DNA of 64,000 bases from DATFVA01 sp963745945 (lineage in GTDB: Bacteria > Bacteroidota > Ignavibacteria > Ignavibacteriales > Ignavibacteriaceae). The DNA lies in contig CAVUZG010000004.1 of the NCBI GenBank assembly GCA_963745945.1, forward strand, positions 1,302,001 through 1,366,000, in the 5' to 3' direction. Under the pieces are notes generated by a model. The model was not told where the DNA came from. It worked only from the letters and a program-made list of their open reading frames with translations, and did not search any database. Position numbers and translations under genes: made by a program. Of this stretch, positions 9,110 through 18,498 are shown piece after piece (position 1 is the stretch's first letter; each line of letters opens with the position of its first letter).

Positions 9110-11875
9110 TCAGATCAAATTGAACATATAAAGATAATTTGCAACTTGGTGTTTATTTATCAGAACAAGTCTTTCGTCATCAATTGACTTAACACTCTCA
9201 TCAAATTCGCCTGTAGTGAATACAAATATTTTATGAGTGGTTGAAACCAGTGAATCAACAAATTCCCTTACAATCTTTTTATGTACAATTTTTATGTTAA
9301 GGCATTGTACTGCAGCTTTCACTTCAACCGTATTCTTTGTAGCAGTACCGTACAATCTTACTTCCTCCGGATTTACGGCCGTTTTAAAACTTACGTTTTT
9401 ATACCCGATTTTACCGAACAATCCCTTAATTTTATGAGCAAAATCATCAGTAGTTAAACTGACCAGATATTGAATATGAGAATCCTTCATAGTCTTAATA
9501 GAGGCTTCATCCTTTGGTTCAACAAGTTCAAGTATTTCAAGCCAGTCTTCATTACTAAGTAAAGAGTACATTCCATCCGAACTTAAAAGATCAAACAGGA
9601 TTTTATTATTTAATCCTTTTTCAATTAATTTAAGTTGTATCTTTTCTTCTACGCTATTTTTAATAAAGTAATTATAAACACTCAAATTTTTATTAACGAT
9701 TTCATTCCCGTTAGAGTTTATTCTTTCCTCTGCCTGCCAGGTTGTTACCGGGCTCCACCATTGATCGAAATGAATTAGATAAGGTACGTTAGCCAGATTC
9801 ATCTTTGCATTCACCGCTTTCATTCCAGCCAGGAATACCGTTACTGATTTATCTGCTGCGAAATTTTTAATTGCATCCTCCATCTCTTTTAAAGAATTTC
9901 CTGTCTGATAGAGGACATATTTTATTCCGCGCTTCTGAAAAAGTTTCTCAAGTCTTTGCGTTCCCTGCCTGTCATATTGTGAATAAACAAGAACTTTTTT
10001 GCCGCTTTTCTGGATAGTCTTAACGTGATGTAATAATAATTCTGACTTAGGACTTAATTCTTTTCTCCCGTAAAAATTTCCTATCTGAGTAAGCTGATGA
10101 ACTAAAGTGAAAACATTAGATTGAACAAGAAATGGATTTCCTGCTTGGACGAGATCATATATTTTTTCTCTGCCAGATTCCAGCGCTTTTTCATATTCAA
10201 GTCTTTGATCAGAATTCATTTCAATCCAATAGTCCTGCTTCATTTTAGATGGCAAAACGTCTGAAAGCTCTTCTTTGGTTCTACCAAAACTAACTAATTG
10301 ATCAGCTGTACCACCTGCAATTCCGGTAATTTTATTATTAAGTTCCTCTAAAGGTATTCCGCTTAAAAACCAAAGATACTTGGGTAAGATATCAAATTTC
10401 ATTTCAGGAAATTCTTCCACTTCATCAATAACTAAACAGCCTCTGCGGTTAAGATCATTTAAAGGGACTAATTGATTTTTCATTGCCTCTTCAAAAACCT
10501 GGTAACTCATTATTTTTATCGCTGAAGGGTTTTTCCATTCTTCATCCGAATTGTCAAAAATAATACTTGCCGATAAACCCGAAGAGAATTGTTTAATATG
10601 ATCATACCATCCTGAAAGATAATTTTCGCTTAATGCATGACTGCGTTTTATCCAACCAATTTCTTCCTGATTAGAAACTATAATTGCAGTTGATATATCT
10701 TTTTTCCTGAATAATATATTTAATGCACCTATTATTTCCAGAGTTTTTCCCGTTCCGAGTTCGTCATTCAGAAGCACTAAATTATTCTCAGAAAGAAAAT
10801 CTGCAGCTGGCATTTGGTAATTATAAAGGAAACTATATATTCTTTCTTTTTCTTCTTTTCCAAAATTTATTTCCGGCTGAAGAATTACTTCGAGATCTCT
10901 TGAAAGACCATCCTGTTTTTGATCAACTATTTCATCCTGCTTGCTGCTGAAAGAAAAACCGTTTATTTCAGAAAGAATTTTATCATCTATTTTAAGAGCC
11001 TGTTTAACTTTCCCGGAAGCAATTTTGAAATTTTTTACTGATATGATTTTCAGCTTATTTTTTACAGCTACTGGTAATTTAATATCCTTAACTTCCGGAG
11101 CGTTGGCTGATGATAATTGTGTAAAGCTTATTTCTTCAATTAGCTTCTTATTATCTTTTATTGAACGTAATATTTTTTCAAGCTGAATTACTTCAACTTT
11201 TTTTACCTGGGATGGATTTGAAAGTGGTTGAAATTTTATCTCTTCATTCTTTGAAGAATCTAATCGTTCGATAATATTTTCTGAATTAAGAAGTTCAACA
11301 TTTATTACTTCCGCCTTCATATTTGATAATAAGTCGAGAACTTTAATCTCTTTATCAAAACTTACATCAATAGAAAACACTTTTTCTTCAGGTAATAGAA
11401 GCGGTAATTGAAAGATTCCCGGAGCTTTCAGGTAAAAATCACGAACGAATACTTCAGCAGCTATTTCAGAAGAAAGTTTATTTTTCCCTTCTCGTAATCT
11501 GAAAATTGCACCCTTACCGGAATCTAAAACAGAGAAAGAAAAATTGATATCGGCAGGGGAAAGGATTTCTTTTATTTCCCTGGCGCTGGCCTTCGGGAAA
11601 CTGAAGAAGATTTTATTAGTTTTTTGTTTTTGTATGTGAAGTTGTTTAAATGCTTTGGACAGTTTTATCTTAGGAAGATCAAAAGTAAATCCCCGGGTTG
11701 AAGGAAGTGTCGGCCAAACATTATATTCATCTGAATCAAGAACCCTGGTTGAGAAGGTATCAATATAATACTCCTCAAATTCGGGTTCTCTCAGCCATTT
11801 GCTCCAATCATAGTGTTCAGGAAAATCAAGTTTACTAATTGACTCTGCAACCTTCTTCCGTGCGGATCTATACAT
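9110..11875 (-). CDS. SNF2-like helicase/ATPase with C-terminal Mrr-like nuclease domain
   Basis: A 921-residue protein. Residues 1-345 have no recognised domain and are rich in short charged segments. Next comes a SNF2-type core: Q motif FLYNYQ, Walker A LLNDELGTGKTLE (about 367-379), motif II VIDEVEE (about 483), motif III FLSGIP (about 503), motif IV VLVYSQYDRQGTQRLEKLF, motif V NLANVPYLIHFDQWWSP and motif VI QAEERINSNGN (about 715). In motif VI the position of the second Arg of the usual QAxDRxxRxGQ appears as Ser. Residues 805-921 resemble an Mrr/restriction-endonuclease fold (FAHKIKGLFGKIGYKNV, then EVKAAVQC, IVREFVDSL, FVFTTGEF), but the GxGD part of the nuclease motif is not obvious. 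It starts one base inside the stop of the upstream gene (TGATG), so the two are translationally coupled. A DNA-remodelling or defence role is inferred. Confidence 0.75.
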   Translation of the reverse strand: MYRSARKKVAESISKLDFPEHYDWSKWLREPEFEEYYIDTFSTRVLDSDEYNVWPTLPSTRGFTFDLPKIKLSKAFKQLHIQKQKTNKIFFSFPKASAREIKEILSPADINFSFSVLDSGKGAIFRLREGKNKLSSEIAAEVFVRDFYLKAPGIFQLPLLLPEEKVFSIDVSFDKEIKVLDLLSNMKAEVINVELLNSENIIERLDSSKNEEIKFQPLSNPSQVKKVEVIQLEKILRSIKDNKKLIEEISFTQLSSANAPEVKDIKLPVAVKNKLKIISVKNFKIASGKVKQALKIDDKILSEINGFSFSSKQDEIVDQKQDGLSRDLEVILQPEINFGKEEKERIYSFLYNYQMPAADFLSENNLVLLNDELGTGKTLEIIGALNILFRKKDISTAIIVSNQEEIGWIKRSHALSENYLSGWYDHIKQFSSGLSASIIFDNSDEEWKNPSAIKIMSYQVFEEAMKNQLVPLNDLNRRGCLVIDEVEEFPEMKFDILPKYLWFLSGIPLEELNNKITGIAGGTADQLVSFGRTKEELSDVLPSKMKQDYWIEMNSDQRLEYEKALESGREKIYDLVQAGNPFLVQSNVFTLVHQLTQIGNFYGRKELSPKSELLLHHVKTIQKSGKKVLVYSQYDRQGTQRLEKLFQKRGIKYVLYQTGNSLKEMEDAIKNFAADKSVTVFLAGMKAVNAKMNLANVPYLIHFDQWWSPVTTWQAEERINSNGNEIVNKNLSVYNYFIKNSVEEKIQLKLIEKGLNNKILFDLLSSDGMYSLLSNEDWLEILELVEPKDEASIKTMKDSHIQYLVSLTTDDFAHKIKGLFGKIGYKNVSFKTAVNPEEVRLYGTATKNTVEVKAAVQCLNIKIVHKKIVREFVDSLVSTTHKIFVFTTGEFDESVKSIDDERLVLINKHQVANYLYMFNLI

Positions 11876-12405
11876 CAGTCGCTTGTCTTTTGTAAGTGAA
11901 CCTGTTCGCAGGCCTGTTTCAGTCTTTCAAATGGTTCTAACAGATTTCTGTTTTCAGCAATCTCATTAAGCAAATCTTTTATCTGCGCAATTTCAGCTTC
12001 ATATTTTTTAGATGTTTCCACGAACATTTTGCCGTTGCCGCTAAATCCTTTTAGTTCCTGAGCACCTTTACCGCTTTTTGATCCGGATTCATCATCACCG
12101 AAAACTCTTACAACTCTAACACCTTGTTTATTATTTGCACCAAGGAAAAGGTTATCCTTTACAAGGATAATATCAATCTCTTCATTTAATGCGTTAATAA
12201 GTGGAACTGATATAAGTTCAACTAGGATGTGTTCGAGAAGTACATCACCGTATAAAGTTTTCTGGAAGTTGGTAGTTTTTATCGGAGCTGTTACTCTGAA
12301 CTCCAATGGTTTTGTATCTGCATCGGTGACAAGAATTGCTCCCATTAATCCGCCATTATCATCCGGTGCATAGGTTTCAAGGAAACCGATTTTGCCTATT
12401 GACAT
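11875..12405 (-). CDS. Unknown 176-aa protein, partner of the SNF2-Mrr gene
   Basis: Not recognised. The first 115 residues look like a compact beta-rich domain (IGFLETYAPDDNGGLMGAIL, then LEFRVTAPIKTTNFQKTLYG, IIYV-like strands and RVVRVFGDDE). A Gly/Ser/Lys linker follows (GSKSGKGAQELKGFSGNG), then a C-terminal coiled coil (YEAEIAQIKDLLNEIAENRNLLEPFERL). No signal or membrane segment. A GTGAGG site precedes the ATG at 12405. The stop overlaps the downstream ATG as TGATG, so the two proteins are made together. It may be a regulatory or substrate-recognition subunit; that is inference only. Confidence 0.7.
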   Translation of the reverse strand: MSIGKIGFLETYAPDDNGGLMGAILVTDADTKPLEFRVTAPIKTTNFQKTLYGDVLLEHILVELISVPLINALNEEIDIILVKDNLFLGANNKQGVRVVRVFGDDESGSKSGKGAQELKGFSGNGKMFVETSKKYEAEIAQIKDLLNEIAENRNLLEPFERLKQACEQVHLQKTSD

Positions 12406-12733
12406 TGATGCTGCCTCACTTTGTTTATTATTGTTAATTAAATTCCAATTTTGTTTCCATCACTGTATTAATCGTTACTGGAAATTCTGTCCGACAGTTT
12501 TGACGTCATAAAATACAATAATTCACTATTTAGATAATAAGTGAATTGTTTCGAAAGAAATAGCACAAGTAGTATGCCGAATAAATTCTGATCTCAAATT
12601 CAAATTATAACTAAGTCTACTATTAAGCAATTTATTTTTACATTCCAAATAATTCAAATAAACATATAAAGTACTGTTTTTTTTGAATTAAGTTGAATAT
12701 TTTATAAGTCTAAGTTCAAAATTAATTATGTGC
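12406..12733. other. Divergent intergenic region, 328 bp
   Basis: AT-rich spacer between the SNF2 cassette (minus) and the second cytochrome (plus). It should contain both promoters. I see no convincing inverted repeat, RNA gene or short coding frame. Confidence 0.5.
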
Positions 12734-14623
12734 ATGAAGAAATTCTACCGGTTTATTATTATTCTTTTATTAGTTAATTCAGCAATATTTGCTCAATATT
12801 CGTTAACTACCGAAAATTCAATTCTATTTTCCGGTTCCGGAAACTGCGCTGATTGCCACACCGGGAATGGTGTTGTACTATCTTTAAATGGAGTTGACAT
12901 TTCTCCGCCAACTTACTGGCGTTCTACAATGATGGCAAATTCTAGTAAAGACCCTTTATGGAGAGCAATGGTTTCTGAAGAAGTTCAGGAATTCCCTACC
13001 CTGCAGGACACAATAGAAACTCTATGTACCAAATGTCACGCTCCAATGGGTTATACAGAAGCACTGTATAACGGACAAACATCATATACAATGGCTGAAT
13101 TAAGAGAAGATCCTTTAGCAAATGATGGAGTTAGCTGCACAGTCTGTCATCAAATTAATCCTTCTAATTTTGGACAACAATCTTCATACTCAGGAGGTTA
13201 CATAATTACCGATGATAGCCTGATATATGGCCCGTACCAATATCCCGATACTTTTTTTATGCAGCAATTTATAGGATTTAAACCAACTTATGAATTACGT
13301 TCAAAGAATTCTGAATTATGTGCAACCTGCCATACTTTGTTCACTCCAACCCTCAATGAACAGGGAAATATTGTTGGTGATTTTCCGGAACAGACACCAT
13401 ACTTAGAATGGAAGAATAGCATTTATCCATCTCAGCAAATAACCTGTCAGAGTTGTCATTCACCAAAGATATTTACTCCTATTGATATAGCGACAGTCCC
13501 CGAATCGGACACAACACATCGGACCCCCTTCTGGAAAGAAACATTTGTCGGAGGGAATACTTTTATACTAAAAATGTTAAGGGATTACCCCGATACTTTA
13601 CAAGTTACAGCAACAACAAATCACTTTGATTCCACATTATTATTTGCAGAAAAAAACCTGAAACATTTAGCGGTAAATCTATATCTGGAGGCAACGCAGG
13701 AAAATGATTCTTTAAGAGTTAAGGTGAAACTTCAAAATATAACCGGTCATAAAATTCCAACCGGAATGCCCTTAAGAAGGATGTGGATTCATATTAAGGT
13801 TGAGGATACGGATAGCAATAGTATTTTTGAATCAGGAAACTGGGATAGTGAAGGCAGAATTGCAGGAATGGATTTTCCTTACGAACAGCATCATAATATT
13901 ATTAAAAGCGAGGATGATGTTCAGATTTATGAGGCTATACCGATTGACGTTAATGGAAATGTAACTTTTACTTTACTAAAGGCATCCACTTTTATTAAAG
14001 ATAATAGAATACCTCCGATAGGATTTGTTTCCACACATAACAGTTATGATACAACGGCAATTTATGGGAATGCTTTAAATGATCCTGATTTCAATAAAAA
14101 TAATAGTTTTGAAGGAACAGGAACTGATATCACTACATACGTAATACCAATTGGAAGTCAACCTGAAGTTCACATTTATGCTGAAGTATGTTATCAAACT
14201 TTAAAACCTGAAGTTGCTCAGTTTTTAGCGGGTAAAAATTCTTTGGATATAGACAGGTTTAACTGGATGTATTCCGCTGCAGATAAATCACCTGTAATAA
14301 TGAAAAGTTCAGAATTGAACGTTCAGATCACCGGTACAGACAATCAAAAAATCTCAACCTTTATTTATTCACTTGAGCAAAACTATCCTAATCCATTTAA
14401 TCCGACTACAAATATCAGATTTACCATTCCAAAGAATAATCAAACGTCATTAATTATTTATGATATTCTCGGGAGAGAAATTACCAAACTAATTAATAGA
14501 GAATTAAATCCGGGCACTTATGAATTTGTATTTGACGGATCATCACTTCCGAGTGGCATATATTTTTACAAATTAAATTCGGGAAGTTTTTCAAAAATCC
14601 GTAAAATGCTTTTAATCAAATAA
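12734..14623 (+). CDS. T9SS-exported multihaem cytochrome (5 CxxCH)
   Basis: A secreted protein of about 629 residues. The signal peptide is MKKFYRFIIILLLVNSAIFA; the ATG at 12734 is preferred over one two codons upstream because it starts directly with MKK. Five haem motifs are visible: CADCH, CTKCH, CTVCH, CATCH and CQSCH, all within the first 250 residues. The middle is a beta-rich, haem-free domain (LRVKVKLQNITGHKIPTGMP and following), a layout seen in cytochrome c554-like surface proteins. The C-terminus is a T9SS sorting domain (LEQNYPNPFNPTTNIRF to KMLLIK). Together with the gene at 6567 it suggests surface-exposed electron-transfer proteins. Partner and substrate unknown. Confidence 0.87.
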   Translation: MKKFYRFIIILLLVNSAIFAQYSLTTENSILFSGSGNCADCHTGNGVVLSLNGVDISPPTYWRSTMMANSSKDPLWRAMVSEEVQEFPTLQDTIETLCTKCHAPMGYTEALYNGQTSYTMAELREDPLANDGVSCTVCHQINPSNFGQQSSYSGGYIITDDSLIYGPYQYPDTFFMQQFIGFKPTYELRSKNSELCATCHTLFTPTLNEQGNIVGDFPEQTPYLEWKNSIYPSQQITCQSCHSPKIFTPIDIATVPESDTTHRTPFWKETFVGGNTFILKMLRDYPDTLQVTATTNHFDSTLLFAEKNLKHLAVNLYLEATQENDSLRVKVKLQNITGHKIPTGMPLRRMWIHIKVEDTDSNSIFESGNWDSEGRIAGMDFPYEQHHNIIKSEDDVQIYEAIPIDVNGNVTFTLLKASTFIKDNRIPPIGFVSTHNSYDTTAIYGNALNDPDFNKNNSFEGTGTDITTYVIPIGSQPEVHIYAEVCYQTLKPEVAQFLAGKNSLDIDRFNWMYSAADKSPVIMKSSELNVQITGTDNQKISTFIYSLEQNYPNPFNPTTNIRFTIPKNNQTSLIIYDILGREITKLINRELNPGTYEFVFDGSSLPSGIYFYKLNSGSFSKIRKMLLIK

Positions 14624-14889
14624 TTAGAATTATTAGTAATCAATTTTGAAAAATTCCACTAAAGTAGTTATTGGAGCCATAAATAGAATTTTTATTTCAG
14701 TAGGGATTTATTGTTGAAGAATAAAGGAGTTTTGAATCAATTATATTATTTCAATTCTTTTTAGATTTGGTCTTTATTTATTCATAAAAAAATTGAATAT
14801 TTATATTCAAAAATAAATATTTAAGTGTTACGGGATTAATGGGGTGTTAAACTAGTTGAGTTTCTGATTAATTAAAATATCGGTGTAAA

Positions 14890-16461
14890 ATGGGCATAAC
14901 GAAATTTTTATTGGGGTTGATATTTTCGCTTTCCTGCATGACTTATTCACAATCTTTTATTAAAGACAATGTACATCCATTTTCACGATCATTGCTTGGA
15001 ACAGCAACAGGCGGTATCACTATTGGCAAAACAGATTACCGGGAAGTTAAGCCAGGTATTAATGGCTCATTGTCGGCTAGTTATTTTTTCCCTACAACAA
15101 ATGAAAATATTTTAGGTTTAAGATTACTAACGGAAATATCAAACGTTTCAGGAAAAGATGTTCTTAAAACTGTTTCTACCCCAACTAGCAGCAGATCAGT
15201 ACCAGAAATATTCAGTACAGATGTTATTTCTTTTAACGCTTCATTACTTTATTCCTACGCAATTTCACAAGACTTTCTTCCATACGTGGCTCTAGGACTT
15301 ACATACTATTTCTTTAATCCCAAAGATGAAAACGGAAAACTTCTTTATAATAATCAGAACAATAATTATGATAAAAAGACACTTGGCTTCAACCCTGAGT
15401 TTGGAATTGATATTCCCATAAATAGTCAAATTAACATTGAAGTGAATTCTGTATTTCACTTTCTATTTACCGATTATCTGGATGATGTTGCCTTTGGAAA
15501 GAACAAAGATTTTTTTGCCACAATTTCACTGGGAATATCATACGCTTTTATAAATAATCGTGATTCGGATGGAGACGGTTTAACTGATGATGAAGAAACA
15601 AATATCTACAGAACCAACCCCCGACTTGCGGATACTGATTTTGATGGATTGAGTGATTTTGATGAAGTAAAAAAATATAAAACAGATCCTTTAAAAGCCG
15701 ATACTGATGGTGACGGTCTGAATGATTCTGAAGAAGTATTAAAATATAATACAGATCCTTTAAAGGTTGATACCGATAATGATGGACTCAGTGACGGCGA
15801 TGAAGTATTAAAATACAAAACTAATCCCCTCAAAGATGATACGGATAGTGATGGCCTAAACGACGCTGATGAAGTGTTAAAATATAAAACAGATCCTTTG
15901 AAGGCAGACACGGACAATGACGGACTTAGCGATTACGATGAAATATTTAATTATAAGACAGATCCGAATAACCCTGATACTGACGGTGATGGAATCCCTG
16001 ACAAAACCGATAAATGTCCAAATCAACCTGAAACCTTTAATGGTTATCAGGACAATGATGGATGTCCGGATGAGGTTCCAAACACTAATACCGAAAACCA
16101 GACCGAAAAAGATGCTAATACCTTTGTACTTGCCGGAGATGAAATATTTTATCCAAATCGGGCAGAGATTAAACCGGAGGCATATAATAAGTTGAACGAA
16201 ATTGTCACTCAATTAAAGAACAAACCTGATGCTTTTTGGAGGATTGAGGGACATATGGATAGTCAAGGTCCGGAACAATGGATACGAACTATGTCATCCA
16301 AAAGAGCAGAAGCTGTTTATTATTATTTTATTTCCCACGGATTAGACGCATCAAAATTCACAATTTATGGACTTGGAGATAAGTTTCCAGTTGCTAATAG
16401 TAATACTGAAGAAGGTAGAGCAAAAAACAGAAGGGTTGTAATTGTAAAAGAGCAGCCGTGA
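14890..16461 (+). CDS. OmpA-family outer-membrane protein with TSP3 calcium-binding repeats
   Basis: A 523-residue surface protein. It has an N-terminal signal (ending near TYSQS) and an outer-membrane beta-barrel-like region of about 200 residues. Six regular 23-residue TSP3 units follow (DTDGDGLNDSEEVLKYNTDP type), then a final DGDGIPDKTDKCPNQPE unit with its CP knob. A C-terminal OmpA peptidoglycan-binding domain ends the protein (VLAGDEIFYPNRAEIKPEA, GHMDSQGPEQW, SSKRAEAV, NTEEGRAKNRRVVIV). The TSP3 Asp residues would bind calcium and form a rigid spacer between barrel and cell wall. It probably anchors the outer membrane to peptidoglycan. Monocistronic. Confidence 0.88.
   Translation: MGITKFLLGLIFSLSCMTYSQSFIKDNVHPFSRSLLGTATGGITIGKTDYREVKPGINGSLSASYFFPTTNENILGLRLLTEISNVSGKDVLKTVSTPTSSRSVPEIFSTDVISFNASLLYSYAISQDFLPYVALGLTYYFFNPKDENGKLLYNNQNNNYDKKTLGFNPEFGIDIPINSQINIEVNSVFHFLFTDYLDDVAFGKNKDFFATISLGISYAFINNRDSDGDGLTDDEETNIYRTNPRLADTDFDGLSDFDEVKKYKTDPLKADTDGDGLNDSEEVLKYNTDPLKVDTDNDGLSDGDEVLKYKTNPLKDDTDSDGLNDADEVLKYKTDPLKADTDNDGLSDYDEIFNYKTDPNNPDTDGDGIPDKTDKCPNQPETFNGYQDNDGCPDEVPNTNTENQTEKDANTFVLAGDEIFYPNRAEIKPEAYNKLNEIVTQLKNKPDAFWRIEGHMDSQGPEQWIRTMSSKRAEAVYYYFISHGLDASKFTIYGLGDKFPVANSNTEEGRAKNRRVVIVKEQP
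15562..15975 (+). repeat. Six tandem 69-bp units encoding TSP3 repeats
   Basis: Exact 69-nucleotide periodicity over 414 bp inside the OmpA gene, one unit per 23 residues (DTDxDGLxDxDEVLKYKTDPLKA). The units are diverged at the DNA level, especially at third positions, so expansion is not recent. Confidence 0.85.
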
Positions 16462-16480
16462 TTTTTCTCACGCTGCTCTT
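16449..16480 (+). terminator. Hairpin overlapping the ompA stop codon
   Basis: AGAGCAGCCGTGA pairs with TCACGCTGCTCT with one bulged base. The stop codon TGA (16459-16461) lies inside the stem. The following bases are only moderately U-rich, so it may be a terminator or an mRNA 3'-end stabiliser. Confidence 0.55.
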
Positions 16481-16650
16481 CTTGATACAGATAAAATTTT
16501 TTCGCACCTCAAAAAAATAATTCCGGTAATTATTACCTTCACATACCGGGATATCCAAAAATGAATTAAAATCCAATAGTTGCCTTAAGGTATGATTATT
16601 GTCAATATTTAACCAAGTGTGTTGAATATCGAAAAAATCGGAGAGATATC

Positions 16651-16842
16651 ATGACAACTAATTTTCATTTGGGAACTGTAGAAGAAACCATTGAAGTCTC
16701 AAAAAAAGTAGAGCCTGTAAGAGTTGATTTAACAGCAGTCCAGTTGAATGATAAAAACACACGTTCAGGAATATTCAAACTATCGCTTAGTATAGCTTAT
16801 TTCTTTGCTCTTGTGATTTTTCTAATAAAGTTACTAGCCTGA
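16651..16842 (+). CDS. Small membrane-anchored protein of unknown function
   Basis: 63 residues: a soluble N-terminal half (VEETIEVSKKVEPVRVDLTA) and one C-terminal transmembrane helix (FKLSLSIAYFFALVIFLIKLL). A GGAGAG ribosome-binding site lies seven bases before the ATG and a strong terminator closes the unit 30 bases after the stop, so it is probably a real single-gene transcript. The tail-anchored layout suggests a membrane-associated accessory protein. Family not recognised. Confidence 0.6.
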   Translation: MTTNFHLGTVEETIEVSKKVEPVRVDLTAVQLNDKNTRSGIFKLSLSIAYFFALVIFLIKLLA

Positions 16843-16870
16843 AAATTTCTCCTAGAAAATAATTTTTGCT

Positions 16871-16903
16871 AAAAAAAAGCTCTGAGAAATCAGAGCTTTT
16901 TTA
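16871..16903. terminator. Bidirectional rho-independent terminator
   Basis: AGCTCTGA-GAAA-TCAGAGCT: an 8-bp perfect stem closed by a GAAA tetraloop, flanked by a run of A on one side and of T on the other. It can serve both the small gene at 16651 and the convergent acetyltransferase gene ending at 16924. Confidence 0.88.
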
Positions 16904-16923
16904 ATTTTAAATAGTGGAACTTA

Positions 16924-17388
16924 TTATTTTTTTATAACTTTAGCAGGAACTCCGGCAACTATCGTATTAGGGGGAACACTCTTCGTCACCACCGAACCTG
17001 CACCAACAATCGAATTTTCCCCAATAGTAACTCCACATAAAATAGTAGCTGAAGAACCAATTGATGCACCTTTTTTTACAAAGGTTTCCACTACTTCCCA
17101 GTCTTGTTCATTCTGCATCGTACCATCAGTATTTACAGATCTTGGATGTTTATCATTAATAAATGTTACATTGTGTCCGATAAAAACATTATCTTCAACG
17201 TGAACACCTTCACAAATAAAAGTATGCGAAGATATTTTACAGTTTTTGCCTATGGAAGCATTTTTTTGTATCTCTACAAAAGTGCCTACCTTTGTATTAT
17301 CATCTATTGAACAACCATATAAATTAACAAAGTCAAATATCTTAACATCTTTTCCAAGTTTTACATTATTTATATTTTTCTTTTCCAT
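16924..17388 (-). CDS. WbpD/WlbB-like sugar N-acetyltransferase (left-handed beta-helix)
   Basis: A 154-residue hexapeptide-repeat acyltransferase. The repeats are regular (IGKNCKISSHTFICEGVHV, IGHNVTF, IGSSATILCGVTIGENSIVG), ending with AGSVVTKSVPPNTIVAGVPA. The insert FINDKHPRSVN matches the NDK-PR signature of WbpD/WlbB enzymes, which acetylate the 3-amino group of a UDP-2-acetamido-3-amino uronic acid using acetyl-CoA. It lies 23 bases downstream of the WbpB-like dehydrogenase. With the aminotransferase at 20219 it would make UDP-2,3-diacetamido-2,3-dideoxy-glucuronic acid. The reaction assignment rests on family resemblance and context. Confidence 0.8.
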   Translation of the reverse strand: MEKKNINNVKLGKDVKIFDFVNLYGCSIDDNTKVGTFVEIQKNASIGKNCKISSHTFICEGVHVEDNVFIGHNVTFINDKHPRSVNTDGTMQNEQDWEVVETFVKKGASIGSSATILCGVTIGENSIVGAGSVVTKSVPPNTIVAGVPAKVIKK

Positions 17389-17411
17389 TTGATATATTTC
17401 TGGAAATATAA

Positions 17412-18431
17412 TTAAGCTTCAATTTGTGAATTAGAAAAGTAAATCATTTTTCCTCTTTCTTTAAGTGATTGTGAACTGGCTTCAAGGATTTTAACAACAT
17501 TTAAACCATCTACACCATCAGTTAAAGGGTTACGATTTTCTTTAATTGCATTAATAAATTCCTGTGCTCCAAGTGCCAGAGCTTCAGTCTGATTAACTTT
17601 AGGAGAAAACATATCTCCAATTCTATATTGAACCAAAGCTTCGTGTATACTCTCCTGGGTCTTAAAATCAACGCCACTATCATAAACTTTAATTTTTTCA
17701 AAGTTTTCCATATCATCAAATACCAGCATTTTTTTATCTCCACCTACAATCATTCTTCTGATTTTTACAGGAGATGTCCAATTGACATGGAAATGAGCAA
17801 AACAATTATCTTCAAAATATATTGATAAATGAGCAATATTTTCTTTGCCATTAAAATTGGCTATCCCATTTGAGCATACCGCCTCTATTTTATGATTACC
17901 AAGGACATAATTCATAATAGATAAATCATGGGGAGCCAAATCCCATACAACATTGACATCTCTTTGAAAAAGACCAAGGTTAATTCTTTCAGAATCGAAA
18001 TATAAAATTTTCCCAAGTTCACCTTTATCCACAAGTTCTTTCATTTTCCTAACTGCACCAGTATAGATGAAGGTATGGTCAACAAAAATTTTCAGATTTC
18101 TTTTCTCGGCAATTTCTATTAAAGATTCAGCTTCAGTTGTTGTTGCAGTAAATGGTTTTTCCACCCAGATGTGTTTTCCTGCTTCAAGGCATCTTTTTGC
18201 AAGATTATAATGTGTATATACAGGTGTTGCGATTACTACTATATCTGAATTCCCGTTGATAACATCATCAGCATTATTAGTTAATTCAACAGCAGGAAAT
18301 TTATTCTTGATAAATTGCAATCTTTCTGTTCTTTGATCACAAGCTAATACTTTATCAACATCCGGTAGTGCTGAGAAATTTCTAACAAGATTGGGACCCC
18401 AATAGCCGAGTCCAATAACTCCAACTTTCAT
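17412..18431 (-). CDS. WbpB/WlbA-like Gfo/Idh/MocA sugar-nucleotide dehydrogenase
   Basis: A 339-residue NAD-dependent oxidoreductase. The Rossmann motif is VIGLGYWGPNLVRNF at the N-terminus. The hallmark EKPFT follows VATPVYTHYNLAKRCLEAGKHIW-type sequence at about residue 95, and the C-terminal Gfo/Idh domain contains DLAPHDLSIMNYVLG with the catalytic His. The WbpB branch oxidises the C3 hydroxyl of UDP-GlcNAcA so that an aminotransferase (WbpE) can act. Position next to the WbpD-like gene and close to an aminotransferase supports this branch over other members of the very broad superfamily. Confidence 0.82.
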   Translation of the reverse strand: MKVGVIGLGYWGPNLVRNFSALPDVDKVLACDQRTERLQFIKNKFPAVELTNNADDVINGNSDIVVIATPVYTHYNLAKRCLEAGKHIWVEKPFTATTTEAESLIEIAEKRNLKIFVDHTFIYTGAVRKMKELVDKGELGKILYFDSERINLGLFQRDVNVVWDLAPHDLSIMNYVLGNHKIEAVCSNGIANFNGKENIAHLSIYFEDNCFAHFHVNWTSPVKIRRMIVGGDKKMLVFDDMENFEKIKVYDSGVDFKTQESIHEALVQYRIGDMFSPKVNQTEALALGAQEFINAIKENRNPLTDGVDGLNVVKILEASSQSLKERGKMIYFSNSQIEA

Positions 18432-18498
18432 TTTTCCTCCAGACTAATCAATATAACATAACTTATCATTAGTAATTTCATAAATGTTGCTCAGAACT

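Noticed and set aside
15606..15917. Repetitive 103-aa minus-strand frame with SVSAFKGSVLYFNTSS units
   Set aside because: It is the shadow of the TSP3 repeats of the OmpA gene; the apparent periodicity comes from the coding strand.
15562..15975. Regularly spaced repeats resembling a CRISPR array
   Set aside because: The 69-bp period is coding (23 residues), continuous, without spacers, and lies inside an OmpA gene.
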